Below the pieces are notes generated by a model that made no database searches, was not told the origin of the DNA, and worked only from the letters and a program-made list of their open reading frames with translations. This document shows positions 17,994 to 27,365 of a stretch of DNA of 64,000 bases, piece after piece (position 1 is the first letter of the stretch; every line of letters begins with the position of its first letter). Origin of the DNA: Boseongicola sp. (GTDB lineage Bacteria; Pseudomonadota; Alphaproteobacteria; Rhodobacterales; Rhodobacteraceae); assembly GCA_028824715.1 (NCBI GenBank), contig JAPPCV010000181.1, forward strand, positions 1 through 64,000, given 5' to 3'. The position numbers and the translations under genes were made by a program.

Positions 17994-18610
17994 ACAGTCC
18001 GAACGGCCCTCTTCGCATCGGCATCGGTGGTCCGGTCGGGGCCGGGAAGACGACGCTGACCGCGGCGCTTTGCAAGGCGTTTCGCGACCAACTGTCGATG
18101 GCTGTCGTGACCAACGACATCTACACCCAGGAGGATGCTGACGCCCTCCTGCGCCTCCAGGCGCTGCCGTCCGACCGCATCAGGGGCGTGGAAACCGGCG
18201 GCTGCCCGCACACCGCGATCCGCGAGGATGCCTCGATCAACCTTGCCGCGATCGCCGAGCTTTGCGAAGCGCATCCCGATCTTGACCTGGTCCTGATCGA
18301 GTCGGGCGGGGACAACCTGTCGGCCACGTTTTCGCCCGAACTCGCCGACCTGACGATCTATGTCATCGACGTTGCGGCCGGAGAGGAAATCCCGCGCAAG
18401 GGCGGGCCGGCGATCACCCGCTCGGACATCCTGGTCATCAACAAGTCGGATCTTGCTCCCCACGTGGGCGCGGATCTCGATCTCATGAAGCGCGACACCG
18501 ACCGGATGCGTGCCGGAAGGCCCTACGTGTTCTGCCAGCTCAGGTTCGGCAGCGGCGTGAACGAGATCCTTAGCCACATTGACGACATTGGCGGCCTGGG
18601 TCGACGATGA
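17990..18610 (+). CDS. ureG: Urease accessory protein UreG (GTPase)
   Basis: 206-residue SIMIBI GTPase that couples GTP hydrolysis to nickel delivery. P-loop [11 protein letters not shown] at residues 13-23, then [34 protein letters not shown] with the conserved Cys-Pro-His metal site, [21 protein letters not shown], and the guanine-specificity segment [15 protein letters not shown]. Ends the urease operon; the ATG overlaps ureF by four bases. Confidence 0.96.
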   Translation: MNSPNGPLRIGIGGPVGAGKTTLTAALCKAFRDQLSMAVVTNDIYTQEDADALLRLQALPSDRIRGVETGGCPHTAIREDASINLAAIAELCEAHPDLDLVLIESGGDNLSATFSPELADLTIYVIDVAAGEEIPRKGGPAITRSDILVINKSDLAPHVGADLDLMKRDTDRMRAGRPYVFCQLRFGSGVNEILSHIDDIGGLGRR

Positions 18611-18637
18611 TACACCTGAGGCGGAGAATGTGCCGGG

Positions 18638-18661
18638 CCCGACCGGCAAGTGCGGGTCGGG
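18638..18661 (+). terminator. Hairpin 27 bases after ureG
   Basis: Arms CCCGACC (18638-18644) and GGTCGGG (18655-18661) with a 10-base loop; no T tract follows. A weak terminator or processing stem at the end of the urease operon. Confidence 0.35.
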
Positions 18662-18801
18662 AGACATGCATTGCGGCGAGGGGGCGGCGTGCGCGGGATG
18701 CCGGTCACGTTGAACCGGCGTGCTGCGGACGGGCTCCGGCACCCCGCGGCCAGGGAGCCTAGAAGTGCCGGAGAATTCGGGACATTCGCGAAGAAAGGGT
18801 C

Positions 18802-19485
18802 ATGAAGGCCATGGTTGAACACCAACAGTCGGGCGAAGATGCCGAGTTGATCCGGGCAGCGATTGCGGACGACATGCAGGCGGTCCGGTCGGCCCTTGCG
18901 ACCTCGGATGTCAATGCCGCCGACGGCGACGGCTGGACAGCGCTCCACATTGCCGTTCACGGCCAGCGGCGCGACTTGACCGGACTGCTGCTTGAACATC
19001 CGGACATTGACGTCAATTCAAGGAACAGGTGGGGGAGCACGCCGCTGATGCTTGCCGCCGGCAGCGGAAACCTCGACATCGTCGAGTGCTTGCTGCGGCA
19101 TCCCAAGACGTTGGTGGACCTTCAGGCCGAGTACTATGGACGTACCGCGCTGATCGAGTCTGCCGTCAAGGGCCACGCCCACATTGCACGGTGCCTTGTC
19201 AGCCACGGCGCGAACGTGAACATCTCGGACAAGACCGGGAGAAACACCGCGCTCATCGAGGCAATCAAGAACAAGCATGCCGACATCGCGATCTATCTTC
19301 TCCGGACCGGCACGATTGACTTTTCCAACCGCGACCTGCGGCTCCAGGCCCTGATCTGGGCAAGTCGGCGCGGGGACGACCTCAACATGGAGCTCGACCA
19401 CGCAATCGCGGCCTACTTCAATCGAACCGGCGGACGCCCGGAGGCCAACGGCGGTCGAAAGGCTTCCGGGCCAGGACAGGCCTAG
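18802..19485 (+). CDS. Ankyrin-repeat protein
   Basis: 227 residues with about four ankyrin repeats between residues 35 and 175. Repeat cores include DGWTALHIAVHGQRRDLTGLL, GSTPLMLAAGSGNLDIVECLL and RTALIESAVKGHAHIARCLV, plus a more divergent NTALIEAIKNKHADIAIYLL, each followed by the beta-hairpin turn with D/N-x-N. No signal peptide or catalytic domain. Likely a cytosolic protein-binding scaffold; partners are unknown. ATG 18802 follows AAAGGG by three bases, and ATG 18811 is an alternative. No operon partners: flanks are intergenic or convergent. Confidence 0.85.
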   Translation: MKAMVEHQQSGEDAELIRAAIADDMQAVRSALATSDVNAADGDGWTALHIAVHGQRRDLTGLLLEHPDIDVNSRNRWGSTPLMLAAGSGNLDIVECLLRHPKTLVDLQAEYYGRTALIESAVKGHAHIARCLVSHGANVNISDKTGRNTALIEAIKNKHADIAIYLLRTGTIDFSNRDLRLQALIWASRRGDDLNMELDHAIAAYFNRTGGRPEANGGRKASGPGQA

Positions 19486-19538
19486 CGCCTCCGTTCGCAA
19501 CGCGCAGGCGAGTGCAGCGGGCTGTCCCGCCGGAGGAT

Positions 19539-20000
19539 TCAGACCGGCAGCGGCCCGTCCACCTTGATCTGTTCCATGACGATCTGGCTTTGCACCCGGG
19601 CCACTGCAGCGTGGGGCAGCAGGATTTCGTGGATCAACCGGTTGAACGTCGGCAAGTCGGCGCAATAGACCCGTAGGAGATAGTCCGCCTCGCCCGTCAT
19701 GGTCCAGGCGCTGGTGATTTCGCGCCTGGTCTCGATGGTTCGAACGAAAGTCCTGATCAGGGCGGGTGCGTGGCTCGCCATCTGGACGGCCACGAAGGCC
19801 TGCACCGCGAGTCCGAGCCGGGCCGCCGAGATCCGGGCGCGATAGCCTTCGATAAAGCCCGAGGCTTCAAGGCGCTGGCGTCGCCGTCCGACCTGGCTCG
19901 GCGAGAGGTGCAGGATTTCGCCGAGTCTCTCCGAGGTCAGCTGTGCGTCGCCCTGAAGCGTGGCCAGAAGCTGAAGGTCCGTATCGTCCATGTCTGTCAT
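19539..20000 (-). CDS. Lrp/AsnC-family transcriptional regulator
   Basis: 153 residues from ATG 20000 (MTDMDDTDLQLLATLQGDAQ); ATG 20015 adds five residues. It has the Asn-like winged HTH (LTSERLGEILHLSPSQVGRRRQRLEASGFIEGY) then the RAM ligand domain (FVAVQMASH, AWTMTGEADYLLRVYCADLPTFNRLIHEILL, ending QIVMEQIK). The domain order and length are typical. It is divergent from hppD, and many Lrp proteins in this position control aromatic amino acid catabolism, so it probably regulates hppD in response to tyrosine or phenylalanine. That link is inference from position. Confidence 0.9.
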   Translation of the reverse strand: MTDMDDTDLQLLATLQGDAQLTSERLGEILHLSPSQVGRRRQRLEASGFIEGYRARISAARLGLAVQAFVAVQMASHAPALIRTFVRTIETRREITSAWTMTGEADYLLRVYCADLPTFNRLIHEILLPHAAVARVQSQIVMEQIKVDGPLPV

Positions 20001-20010
20001 GCGGGAAACA

Positions 20011-20025
20011 TGCATGATTTATGCA
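20011..20025. promoter_or_regulatory. Inverted repeat TGCAT-N5-ATGCA, possible Lrp site
   Basis: TGCATGATTTATGCA lies just upstream of the preferred lrp start and between it and hppD. An AT-rich imperfect dyad of this kind suits an Lrp/AsnC operator, and a second AT-rich stretch follows to 20050. Short repeats like this can arise by chance. Confidence 0.4.
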
Positions 20026-20133
20026 AAATACGCAATATTTCTGTAAGAAAACTGCATCAGCCCTTGAAAGACGCGCAAAACTCGCGCCGCATTTGCGCTA
20101 GGGTTGCCCAACAAGACAGAAGGAGATGCGCAA

Positions 20134-21243
20134 TTGGGTCCCTTTCCGCATGACGCGCCCAAGTCCACGGTCACGCCGGAGAATCCGGCCGGAACCGACG
20201 GGTTCGAGTTCGTTGAATTCGCTCATCCCGAGCCGCAGGAACTCCGGGACCTGTTCGACAGAATGGGATATGCGCATGTCGCGACGCACAAGACCAAGGC
20301 CATCGAGCTTTGGCAGCAGGGCGACATCACCTACGTCATCAATGCCGAGCCTTACAGCCACGCGAGCGGGTTCATCGGGAAGCACGGGCCTTCCGCACCC
20401 TCGATGGCCTGGCGCGTCGTGGACGCGAAACACGCCCTTGCGCGTGCCGTTGCGCTCGGGGCCGAGGCGTATGCCGGACCGGGAAAGACCATGGACGTGC
20501 CCGCCATTGTCGGCATTGGCGGCAGCCTCATCTACTTCATCGACCGTTACCACGACACCTCGCCCTACAACGAGGAGTTCGACTGGCTTGCGACCAGCAA
20601 GCCGGAGGGCGTGGGGTTCTGGTACATTGACCACCTGACCCACAACGTCTTCAAGGGCAACATGGACGTGTGGTTCCGGTTCTACGGTGACCTGTTCAAC
20701 TTCAAGGAAATCCGTTTCTTCGACATCCAGGGCAAGTACACGGGCCTCTACAGCCGCGCCCTCACGTCGCCATGCGGCAGGATACGCATTCCGATAAACG
20801 AGGATCGTGGCGAGACGGGCCAGATCGTCACCTACCTGAAGAAGCACGGCGGCGAGGGAATCCAGCACATCGCCGTCGGGGCTCGCGACATCTTTGGTGC
20901 AACCGATGCGATCCACGAGAACGGCGTTCGGTTCATGCCGCCGCCGCCGGCCGCGTATTACGAGCTGTCAAGGCAGCGTGTCGCCGGCCATGAGGAGCCG
21001 ATCGAAAGGATGAAGAGGCACGGCATCCTGATCGACGGGGAAGGTGTCGTGAACGGCGGCGAGACAAGGATCCTGCTTCAGATTTTCTCGAAGACCGTGA
21101 TCGGGCCGATTTTCTTCGAGTTCATCCAGAGGAAGGGCGACGAAGGGTTCGGGGAAGGCAATTTCAAGGCGCTCTTCGAATCGATAGAGGCCGAGGAACT
21201 CGCAAGGGGGGAATACGGCGAGGCGGCTTCCGGACAGCGGTAG
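20134..21243 (+). CDS. hppD: 4-hydroxyphenylpyruvate dioxygenase, TTG start
   Basis: Iron-dependent dioxygenase turning 4-hydroxyphenylpyruvate into homogentisate in tyrosine degradation. 369 residues from TTG 20134, which has AAGGAGA seven bases upstream and gives the family N-terminus MGPFPHDAP; the in-frame TTG at 20104 lies before that site. Fe ligands are recognisable as His in the FWYIDHLTHNV segment, His in GIQHIAVG and Glu in PIFFEFIQRKGD near the C-terminus. VVNGGETRILLQIFSK and the helix GFGEGNFKALFESIE are also conserved. No homogentisate dioxygenase or fumarylacetoacetase lies beside it here. Confidence 0.95.
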   Translation: MGPFPHDAPKSTVTPENPAGTDGFEFVEFAHPEPQELRDLFDRMGYAHVATHKTKAIELWQQGDITYVINAEPYSHASGFIGKHGPSAPSMAWRVVDAKHALARAVALGAEAYAGPGKTMDVPAIVGIGGSLIYFIDRYHDTSPYNEEFDWLATSKPEGVGFWYIDHLTHNVFKGNMDVWFRFYGDLFNFKEIRFFDIQGKYTGLYSRALTSPCGRIRIPINEDRGETGQIVTYLKKHGGEGIQHIAVGARDIFGATDAIHENGVRFMPPPPAAYYELSRQRVAGHEEPIERMKRHGILIDGEGVVNGGETRILLQIFSKTVIGPIFFEFIQRKGDEGFGEGNFKALFESIEAEELARGEYGEAASGQR

Positions 21244-21272
21244 CCAGGTCCGCGACGCGGCGGTCCGCCCTG

Positions 21273-23912
21273 TCAGCCTCTCGGGACTCTCAGCGAGACC
21301 GTCCGGTTGCCTTTCTGGTAGAACAGTTCGCTCTCGGTGATCCGCGCAACCCTGCCTCCGTCGACGCGATCGCCGACCCTTACTCGTACGTATCTTCCCG
21401 AGGGCAGGCGCACGAGTGCGCGACGATCGCCGGTTGTGCCGAAGACGCCCACGAGATTCACTTCATTGAGCCTGATCGCGTTCGGGATCGTCGCGCGCGT
21501 GGCAACGGTCGAACGTGGCGGCGTGCCTCGGCTGGTCAGGTCCTCATCTGGCAATTCGGGCTCGGCATCGGCGACAAGCGCGGCCTGCGCATTCCTCGCG
21601 GCCTCCCGTGCCCGCCGTGCCTGTGCGGCGGCCGCGAGACGTCTCTGGGCATCGATCGCCGCGACGACCGCATCGAAATTGTCAGGCCGCATTCCGGGCG
21701 CCGAAGATCCGGAACCAACCGTCGCAGCGGACGCTTCCGCTGAGCTGGCGGCTAGTTGCTGAGCCGAAGCCGGTCGCGGCAAGGCGCGCAGGGTCGCGAG
21801 CTCTGCAAGAGTGCGGCCGCCGAATTTCAGGCGTTCGACGTAATCTCCGAACCCATCGGGTCGCATGCGTGGCAGGAGTTCAGGAGGGACAGGAGAGTGA
21901 TCGGCACTCGTTTCCTGGGCAGGTCCTGCGTCGACGGGGCCTCCCGGAGAGTCACGTGTCTCAAGCAAGGCGTATGCCGGCCGGTCGATTGCGGGCTTCG
22001 CTCCGGGCGGCTGACCGTCATGCGGCACGACGCGGTCTGCAGTTGCGTACGGCAGTGAATCGAGATCCAGCGGCAGCTGGGCGTCCAGAACAAGAGGTGC
22101 GGCGTCGCCGGTTTGCGGCAATGGTGCGAGATGAGGCCGCGTCACGGCCAACGCCGTCGTCAAGGGCGCGGCCGCGAAGCCGGCGCCATCGGTGGGGTCC
22201 TGAAGTTCGTCTCGAAGCCACCGGTCCGACAACTGCTGCGAGTCGCCGTGCACGACCGGCGGTTTCTGCAGCAAGAGACCATGCGCCGTATCCAGGCGCT
22301 CCGGCGCGTCATGCCCGGCCTGCGGTGCATGCGGGAAGTGCGGTCGCGCCAAGGCCAACGTTGTCGGCCGGTGTGCGGCGGCTATGCCGGTGTCATCGGC
22401 AGGTGCCTGGAGCTCGCTCCGACGCCACCGGTCCGACAGCAGCCGCGCGTCGGCGTGGACGACCGGCGGCTGTTGCAGCAAGAGACCATGGGACGTGTCC
22501 ACGCGCTCCGGGACGTCGTGCCCGGCTTGCGGCGAGCGCGGGAGGTGCGGTCGCGCCAGGGCCGACGTCGTCGGCCGGCGTGCGGCGGCGATGCCGGTGC
22601 CATCGGCAGGCGCCTGGAGCTCGCCCCGACGCCACTGGTCCGACAGCTGTTGCACGTCGGCGTGGACGACTGGCGGTTGTTGCAGCAAGAGGCCGCGGGC
22701 CGTGTCCACGCGCTCCGGGGCGTCATGCCCGGCTAGCGGCGAGCGCGGGAGATGCGGCTGCGTCAAGGCCAGCGTTTGCGGCAGGGTGGCGGCGGCGGCG
22801 CCGGCGTCTGCAGACGGTGCCTGATGCCTGCCCTGACGCCACCGGTCCGACAGCCGTCCCGCATCGGCGTGGACGACCGGCGGTTGTTGCAGCAAGAGAC
22901 CATGGGCCGTGTCCACGTGCACCGGCGCCTCGCGTTCGGCTTGCGGCAAGGTCGGGAGATGCGGCCGCGTCAACGCCAATGGACTCGTCAGGAGCGCCGG
23001 GGAGATTCCAGTGCCATCGGCGGGTGCCTGAAGTTCGCCCCGACGCCACGGGCCTGCGAGCTGCTGCGCGTCGGCATGGACAGCCGGTGGCTGTTGCCGC
23101 AAGAGATCCTTTGCCGCGTCCACGCCCTCCGGCGGTGCGGCCAAGTCCGGTTCGGCCAGCGGTGCTCCCGAGGCCAGCTCGCTCTCAGGGCGTTCTTCCA
23201 GTGGTTGCTCGGAGGGCCCAAGCCCAGGCGGCAAGGTGGTCCATAGCAGGGTTGCAATTCCCAGGCCGGCGGCGAGCGCGACAGCGAAGATCGCACCGGT
23301 TCGCTGGCGCTGCGGGATCCAATGACCAGCCGTGTCCAGCAAGGGCAGCAAGCGGTTGCCGATCCCTGCAACGGGGATCAACCCTGCAACGGGGATCTTG
23401 CGGGCCCTGGCGGTCGAGGCATTGTCGATCATGGATGAAAGCGGAGTTTCCGCACCACGTCCGCAGAAGTTGGGAGAGCGGGGGAAGTCGGCCGGGTCGG
23501 CGAGCGAGGTGAGCTTGCCGACTTGGATGCCGTGCGCCGAAGCGAAGTCCAGGGCCTCTTTCAGGTTCTCCAGCGCAATTGCCGCGACCCGCACGGAGCC
23601 ATGCACCGTCACTTCCCAGTCGAGATCGAGTTCGCCGATCTGGTGCGGCATATGCCCGTCCAGAACGCGTTCGAGCTCCTGCCGCGTGGCTCTGTCGGGA
23701 TCGATCCGGACATCCGCGTACAGTATCCGGCTGCGAGGAAACAGCAGGTCTGCCGCCGCGCCATCCTCGACCAGGGCCACCATTGCCTTCAGGCGCTCTT
23801 CGAAATCTGCGCCTTCGATCCTCTCCTTGGCGACTTCCACCCACGCAAGGCCGTCCCGGTACATCAACCGGACAACGGACGTGTCGAGTTCGAAACCCCA
23901 AGAATTTCGCAT
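21273..23912 (-). CDS. Large GspL/PilP-like membrane protein with five 69-residue repeats
   Basis: 879 residues, one reading frame throughout. Residues 1-140 (ending NFC near 150) resemble the cytoplasmic actin-like domain of GspL/PilM-type proteins (SRILYADVRI, LERVLDGHMPHQIGELDLDW). A single transmembrane helix follows at about 207-225. Residues 264-608 are five consecutive repeats of exactly 69 residues, rich in Pro, His and Gln (each starts with VDTAHGLLLQQPP-like sequence). The C-terminal 65 residues (RLNEVNLVGVFGTTGDRRALVRLPSGRYVRVRVGDRVDGG) look like a GspC/PilP periplasmic domain. Rhodobacterales proteins of this kind are usually uncharacterised and sometimes mislabelled as translation initiation factor. 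The periplasmic repeat region may act as a spacer. No pilus or secretion partners are adjacent. Confidence 0.75.
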   Translation of the reverse strand: MRNSWGFELDTSVVRLMYRDGLAWVEVAKERIEGADFEERLKAMVALVEDGAAADLLFPRSRILYADVRIDPDRATRQELERVLDGHMPHQIGELDLDWEVTVHGSVRVAAIALENLKEALDFASAHGIQVGKLTSLADPADFPRSPNFCGRGAETPLSSMIDNASTARARKIPVAGLIPVAGIGNRLLPLLDTAGHWIPQRQRTGAIFAVALAAGLGIATLLWTTLPPGLGPSEQPLEERPESELASGAPLAEPDLAAPPEGVDAAKDLLRQQPPAVHADAQQLAGPWRRGELQAPADGTGISPALLTSPLALTRPHLPTLPQAEREAPVHVDTAHGLLLQQPPVVHADAGRLSDRWRQGRHQAPSADAGAAAATLPQTLALTQPHLPRSPLAGHDAPERVDTARGLLLQQPPVVHADVQQLSDQWRRGELQAPADGTGIAAARRPTTSALARPHLPRSPQAGHDVPERVDTSHGLLLQQPPVVHADARLLSDRWRRSELQAPADDTGIAAAHRPTTLALARPHFPHAPQAGHDAPERLDTAHGLLLQKPPVVHGDSQQLSDRWLRDELQDPTDGAGFAAAPLTTALAVTRPHLAPLPQTGDAAPLVLDAQLPLDLDSLPYATADRVVPHDGQPPGAKPAIDRPAYALLETRDSPGGPVDAGPAQETSADHSPVPPELLPRMRPDGFGDYVERLKFGGRTLAELATLRALPRPASAQQLAASSAEASAATVGSGSSAPGMRPDNFDAVVAAIDAQRRLAAAAQARRAREAARNAQAALVADAEPELPDEDLTSRGTPPRSTVATRATIPNAIRLNEVNLVGVFGTTGDRRALVRLPSGRYVRVRVGDRVDGGRVARITESELFYQKGNRTVSLRVPRG
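22089..23123 (-). repeat. Five tandem 207-bp coding repeats
   Basis: Within the gene at 21273-23912. Each unit is 207 bases (69 codons) with no length change: units start at 23123, 22916, 22709, 22502 and 22295. The three central units are the most alike; the first and last have drifted, as expected after unequal crossing-over in the middle. Confidence 0.85.
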
Positions 23913-24153
23913 GGATGCATGTTACCACGGCGCGGGATTCGCGTCACCTGCGGAATTCGGGACTGCGGAAACGGACGAATGCCGGGGAAAGGCCGGAAGC
24001 CGGCATCCTGATCGGGGCCACCCGGCAACAATGCGTGTCCGGACGCGCGCTTTCCCCTGAACATGCAAGGGTTCAGCCATCCGCGATGCAAGGACATGCT
24101 CTTCGTGTTTGTCTGCAGGCCCGCACGTGCGGAAGACGGGACGCGCGAACGCT

Positions 24154-24480
24154 TCAATCCCGGGCCAGTTCGCGCTCCAGGAACGCCTCGAATGCATCCA
24201 GGTCGACCGGCTCGAACTGGCCAAAGCCCTGCATCCAGACGCTGGCGTCCTTGAGGGCCTGCGGCTCAAGCTGGCACCAGACGACCCGGCCGCGCCTCTC
24301 CTGGCTGATCAATCCGGCGTGGACCAGCACGCGGAGATGCTTGGAGATGGCGGCGAGCGACATGTCAAAGGGCTCTGCCACGTCCGTGACCGCCATGTCG
24401 TCCTCGAGAAGCATGGCAAGGATCTGCCGGCGCGTGGGGTCCGCAAGCGCGTGAAATATGGTGTCAAGTGCCGGTTTCAT
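24154..24480 (-). CDS. ArsR-family transcriptional regulator
   Basis: 108 residues from ATG 24480 (MKPALDTIFHALADPTRRQIL), the usual size for a winged-HTH ArsR protein. Recognition region is DVAEPFDMSLAAISKHLRVLVHAGLISQERRGR, and the wing and dimer helix follow (WCQLEPQALKDASVWMQGF). A GTG/ATG at 24573 would add 31 residues unlike the family. No metal-binding CXC motif is present; this subfamily often controls a neighbouring SRPBCC or membrane protein, but no such gene is next to it. It is divergent from the atp operon by about 150 bases. Confidence 0.85.
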   Translation of the reverse strand: MKPALDTIFHALADPTRRQILAMLLEDDMAVTDVAEPFDMSLAAISKHLRVLVHAGLISQERRGRVVWCQLEPQALKDASVWMQGFGQFEPVDLDAFEAFLERELARD

Positions 24481-24629
24481 TGCTGCATCTGCCGTGCAAT
24501 TCGCCGGATCGTCAACCGGAAGGTTGAATATGGCCGCCTTGCGGACGAATCCGGCCAACCCAGCGGGTTCCACTGTTAACCGTTTTGAATCAAGCTGTTG
24601 CCGGTCACTTGCCTGCGACTCCCGGTCGC

Positions 24630-24658
24630 TTGACTTGCCTTGGCTCCCTTCCTAGACA
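24630..24658 (+). promoter_or_regulatory. Probable promoter of the F0 ATP synthase operon
   Basis: TTGACT (24630-24635), 17-base spacer, TAGACA (24653-24658), 31 bases before the atpI start. A close match to the alphaproteobacterial sigma-70 pattern. Confidence 0.6.
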
Positions 24659-24688
24659 GTGCGGGAACTCTCACGGGGTGTTTTTGGC

Positions 24689-25018
24689 ATGGCCGCAGCC
24701 GACGAGGATCGGAAGGCCCGGCTTGAGGCGCTGGACGCGAAGCTCGCGGAAAGGCGCGGCAAGGATGCGCCGAAACGCCACCAGGACGAGCACTATTCCC
24801 AGGCCCATGCGGCCTGGCGCATGGTTCTCGAACTGGTCGTGGGGCTGGGGATCGGTTTCGGGATCGGCTTCGGGCTTGACACCCTTTTCGGCACGGGGCC
24901 GTGGCTGATGATCGTCTTCACGCTCTTCGGGTTCGCCGCCGGCATCAAGACCATGATGCACACGGCCAAGGAAATTCAGCCGCCGGACACGTCCGGGGAC
25001 GACAAGCAGAGGGACTGA
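24689..25018 (+). CDS. atpI: ATP synthase protein I
   Basis: 109 residues from ATG 24689; GTG 24659 would give ten extra residues. Charged N-terminus ([11 protein letters not shown]) then two helices ([25 protein letters not shown] and [19 protein letters not shown]), matching AtpI/AtpZ, which helps assemble the c ring. First gene of the operon and one base before atpB. Confidence 0.88.
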   Translation: MAAADEDRKARLEALDAKLAERRGKDAPKRHQDEHYSQAHAAWRMVLELVVGLGIGFGIGFGLDTLFGTGPWLMIVFTLFGFAAGIKTMMHTAKEIQPPDTSGDDKQRD

Positions 25019-25019
25019 C

Positions 25020-25775
25020 GTGGCGACCGAGACACACGGAGAGGAAGGCGGACTGGCATTCCACCCAATGGACCAGTTCATCGTCAAGCCGCTCTTTGGC
25101 GACGGGCCGGTGGGCATCGTCACGATTACCAACGTGACCTTCTGGATGGCGCTCGCCGTCCTTTGCGTCGTGGCGCTCCTTGTTCTCGGCACGCGGGGTC
25201 GGGCCCTGGTGCCGACGCGGACCCAGTCGATAGCGGAACTCGCTTACGGGTTTGTCTACAGGATGGTCGAGGATGTCGTGGGCAAGGACGGGCTGCGCTA
25301 CTTTCCCTACATAATGACCCTGTTCATGTTCATCGTGTTTTCGAACTTTCTGGGTCTCCTGCCGCTGTCATTCACGACGACCAGCCACATCGCGGTCACG
25401 GCCGTCATGGCCATCGTGGTCTTCGTGACAGTCACCGTCATCGGGTTCGTCAAGAACGGCGCCGGCTTCTTCGGGCTCTTCTGGATCCAGGCGGCGCCGC
25501 TCGTGCTGCGCCCGATCCTCGCGATAATCGAAGTCATCAGCTATTTCGTGCGGCCCGTCAGTCACTCGATCCGGCTTGCGGGCAACATGATGGCCGGCCA
25601 TGCGGTGATCAAGGTCTTCGCGACCTTTGCGGCCATCGTCGCCATCTCTCCGCTGTCGGTGCTCGCGATCACGGCAATCTATGCGCTCGAGACGCTCGTG
25701 TCGTTCATCCAGGCCTACGTGTTTGCCATTCTCACATGCGTCTACCTGAGGGACGCGCTGCATCCGCAACACTGA
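25020..25775 (+). CDS. atpB: F0 ATP synthase subunit a, GTG start
   Basis: 251-residue membrane subunit forming the proton half-channels. Conserved Arg185 lies in the helix [12 protein letters not shown], and the final helices ([28 protein letters not shown]) are typical. GTG 25020 begins two bases after atpI. Five hydrophobic segments match the family. Confidence 0.95.
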   Translation: MATETHGEEGGLAFHPMDQFIVKPLFGDGPVGIVTITNVTFWMALAVLCVVALLVLGTRGRALVPTRTQSIAELAYGFVYRMVEDVVGKDGLRYFPYIMTLFMFIVFSNFLGLLPLSFTTTSHIAVTAVMAIVVFVTVTVIGFVKNGAGFFGLFWIQAAPLVLRPILAIIEVISYFVRPVSHSIRLAGNMMAGHAVIKVFATFAAIVAISPLSVLAITAIYALETLVSFIQAYVFAILTCVYLRDALHPQH

Positions 25776-25829
25776 ATCAACGGCGGGTCGACCGCCGATG
25801 GAAACACTTCCAACGCAAGGAGAATACAA

Positions 25830-26066
25830 ATGGAAGGTGACGTCGTACAAATGGGAGCCTACATTGGCGCGGGCCTGGCCTGTACGGGCATGGGCGGGGC
25901 CGCAGTCGGTGTGGGCCATGTCGTTGGAAACTTTCTTTCCGGCGCGCTGCGCAACCCGTCGGCGGCTCCCGGACAGATTGCAACGATGTTCATCGGCATC
26001 GCGTTTTCGGAGGCTCTCGGGATCTTCTCGTTCCTCGTCGCGCTGTTGCTGATGTTCGCCGTCTAG
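25830..26066 (+). CDS. atpE: F0 ATP synthase subunit c
   Basis: 78-residue hairpin forming the rotating ring. [23 protein letters not shown] is helix 1, the polar loop RNPSAAPGQ follows, and helix 2 carries the proton-binding Glu61 ([10 protein letters not shown]). AAGGAGA lies upstream of ATG 25830. The carboxylate is a Glu in the usual position, and sodium-binding residues are not evident. Confidence 0.96.
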   Translation: MEGDVVQMGAYIGAGLACTGMGGAAVGVGHVVGNFLSGALRNPSAAPGQIATMFIGIAFSEALGIFSFLVALLLMFAV

Positions 26067-26144
26067 GACTCCTCGACATCCCTTCGCGCCGGATGCTCGC
26101 GAGAGTCGTCCGGGAGATGACAACAAGGCTTGAGGAGGCTGGCC

Positions 26145-26681
26145 ATGGCGACAGAGGCCACGGACGCTGCAAGTGGTGCCGCCGAAAGTTCGGTCGGCAT
26201 GCCGCAGCTCGACTTCTCCACGTTCCCGAACCAGGTTTTCTGGCTCGTGGTCACGCTTGTGGTGATCTATCTCGTCCTGTCCCGGGTGGCGTTGCCCAGG
26301 ATCGCCGAAGTGCTCGCTGCCCGTCAGGGTGCGATCACGAGCGACATCGCGACCGCGGAGGAACTGAAGCAGAAGGCTGCCAACGCCGAGGAGGCGTACG
26401 AAAGCGCTCTTGCCGAGGCTCGCGCCGAGGCGGGCCGGATCACTGCTGCAGCCAAGGCGGAAATGCAGGCGGAGGTTGATGCCGCAATCGAAAGGGCCGA
26501 CGCCGAGATAGCTTCCAAGGCCGCCGAAAGCGAAGCCCGCATCGACGAGATTCGCAAGGGTGCGGCCGAGGCGGTTCGTGACGTCGCACGCAGCGCGGCA
26601 AGCGACGTCGTGGCCGCGTTTGGCGTCAAGGTTGAAGGCGCGGCAATTGACGCGGCGGTGGCCGCGCAGATGAAGGGATAG
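26145..26681 (+). CDS. atpG: F0 ATP synthase subunit b' (peripheral stalk)
   Basis: 178 residues from ATG 26145, which has GAGGAGG eight bases upstream; an in-frame ATG at 26130 lies inside that site. One N-terminal helix ([27 protein letters not shown]) is followed by an Ala/Glu-rich coiled coil. This is the b' form found in photosynthetic and alphaproteobacterial enzymes, paired with b to make a heterodimeric stator. Confidence 0.9.
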   Translation: MATEATDAASGAAESSVGMPQLDFSTFPNQVFWLVVTLVVIYLVLSRVALPRIAEVLAARQGAITSDIATAEELKQKAANAEEAYESALAEARAEAGRITAAAKAEMQAEVDAAIERADAEIASKAAESEARIDEIRKGAAEAVRDVARSAASDVVAAFGVKVEGAAIDAAVAAQMKG

Positions 26682-26685
26682 GGCG

Positions 26686-27258
26686 ATGACGAGAGCGCTT
26701 TCCCTGCTTGCCCTCCTAGCGGCGACGCCAGCCGTTGCCGCTTCGAAGAACCCGTTCTCGCTCGAATTCTACAAGCTGTCGAACACGGACTTCATCGTCA
26801 CGCTTGCGTTCCTTCTGTTCATCGGCGTGCTCGTCTACTTCAAGGTCCCGTCCCTGGTCGCGGGCCTGCTCGACAAGCGGGCGGCCGGCATTCAGGCGGA
26901 GCTGGACGAGGCACGCGCTCTCAGGGAGGAAGCGGAATCGGTCCTTGCAGAATTTGAAAGCAAGCAGCGTGAGGTCGGAGACCACTCCGAGCGCATCATC
27001 GCTGCTGCGAAGGAAAGCGCCGAGGAAGCTGCGGAACAGGCCAGGAAGAACCTTGCCCTCGCGATTGAGAGACGGATCCAGGCCGCGCAAGACCAGATTG
27101 CCTCTGCTGAACAACGTGCAGTCAAGCAGGTGCGTGAGGAGGCGGTCAAGATTGCGGTCTCCGCGGCCGCCCAGGTCATTGCCGAAGGGATGAGCGCGGA
27201 TCGGGCCGGCGAATTGATCGACGAGGCGATCGCGACCGTGGAGGCGAAACTGCAATAG
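26686..27258 (+). CDS. atpF: F0 ATP synthase subunit b (peripheral stalk)
   Basis: 190 residues with a signal-like start (LSLLALLAATPAVAAS), one membrane helix (FIVTLAFLLFIGVLVYFKVPSLV) and a long charged coiled coil ending in the delta-binding C-terminus (ELIDEAIATVEAKL). Four bases after b'. Ends the F0 operon; F1 genes are not in this window, as usual for Rhodobacterales. Confidence 0.93.
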   Translation: MTRALSLLALLAATPAVAASKNPFSLEFYKLSNTDFIVTLAFLLFIGVLVYFKVPSLVAGLLDKRAAGIQAELDEARALREEAESVLAEFESKQREVGDHSERIIAAAKESAEEAAEQARKNLALAIERRIQAAQDQIASAEQRAVKQVREEAVKIAVSAAAQVIAEGMSADRAGELIDEAIATVEAKLQ

Positions 27259-27365
27259 CCCTGTTCGCCGGTTGGTCCCGGCATGCGGGAATTGGCATGG
27301 TCCGTTTCGACGCGGCCCATGCACGCGGTTCCCGAAATTGAGGCTGCCATCTTGACCGGCCCCGG

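Noticed and set aside
21515..23512. 665-codon plus-strand ORF opposite the repeat protein
   Set aside because: Reads Arg/Pro/Ala repeats mirroring the sense repeats; no domain.
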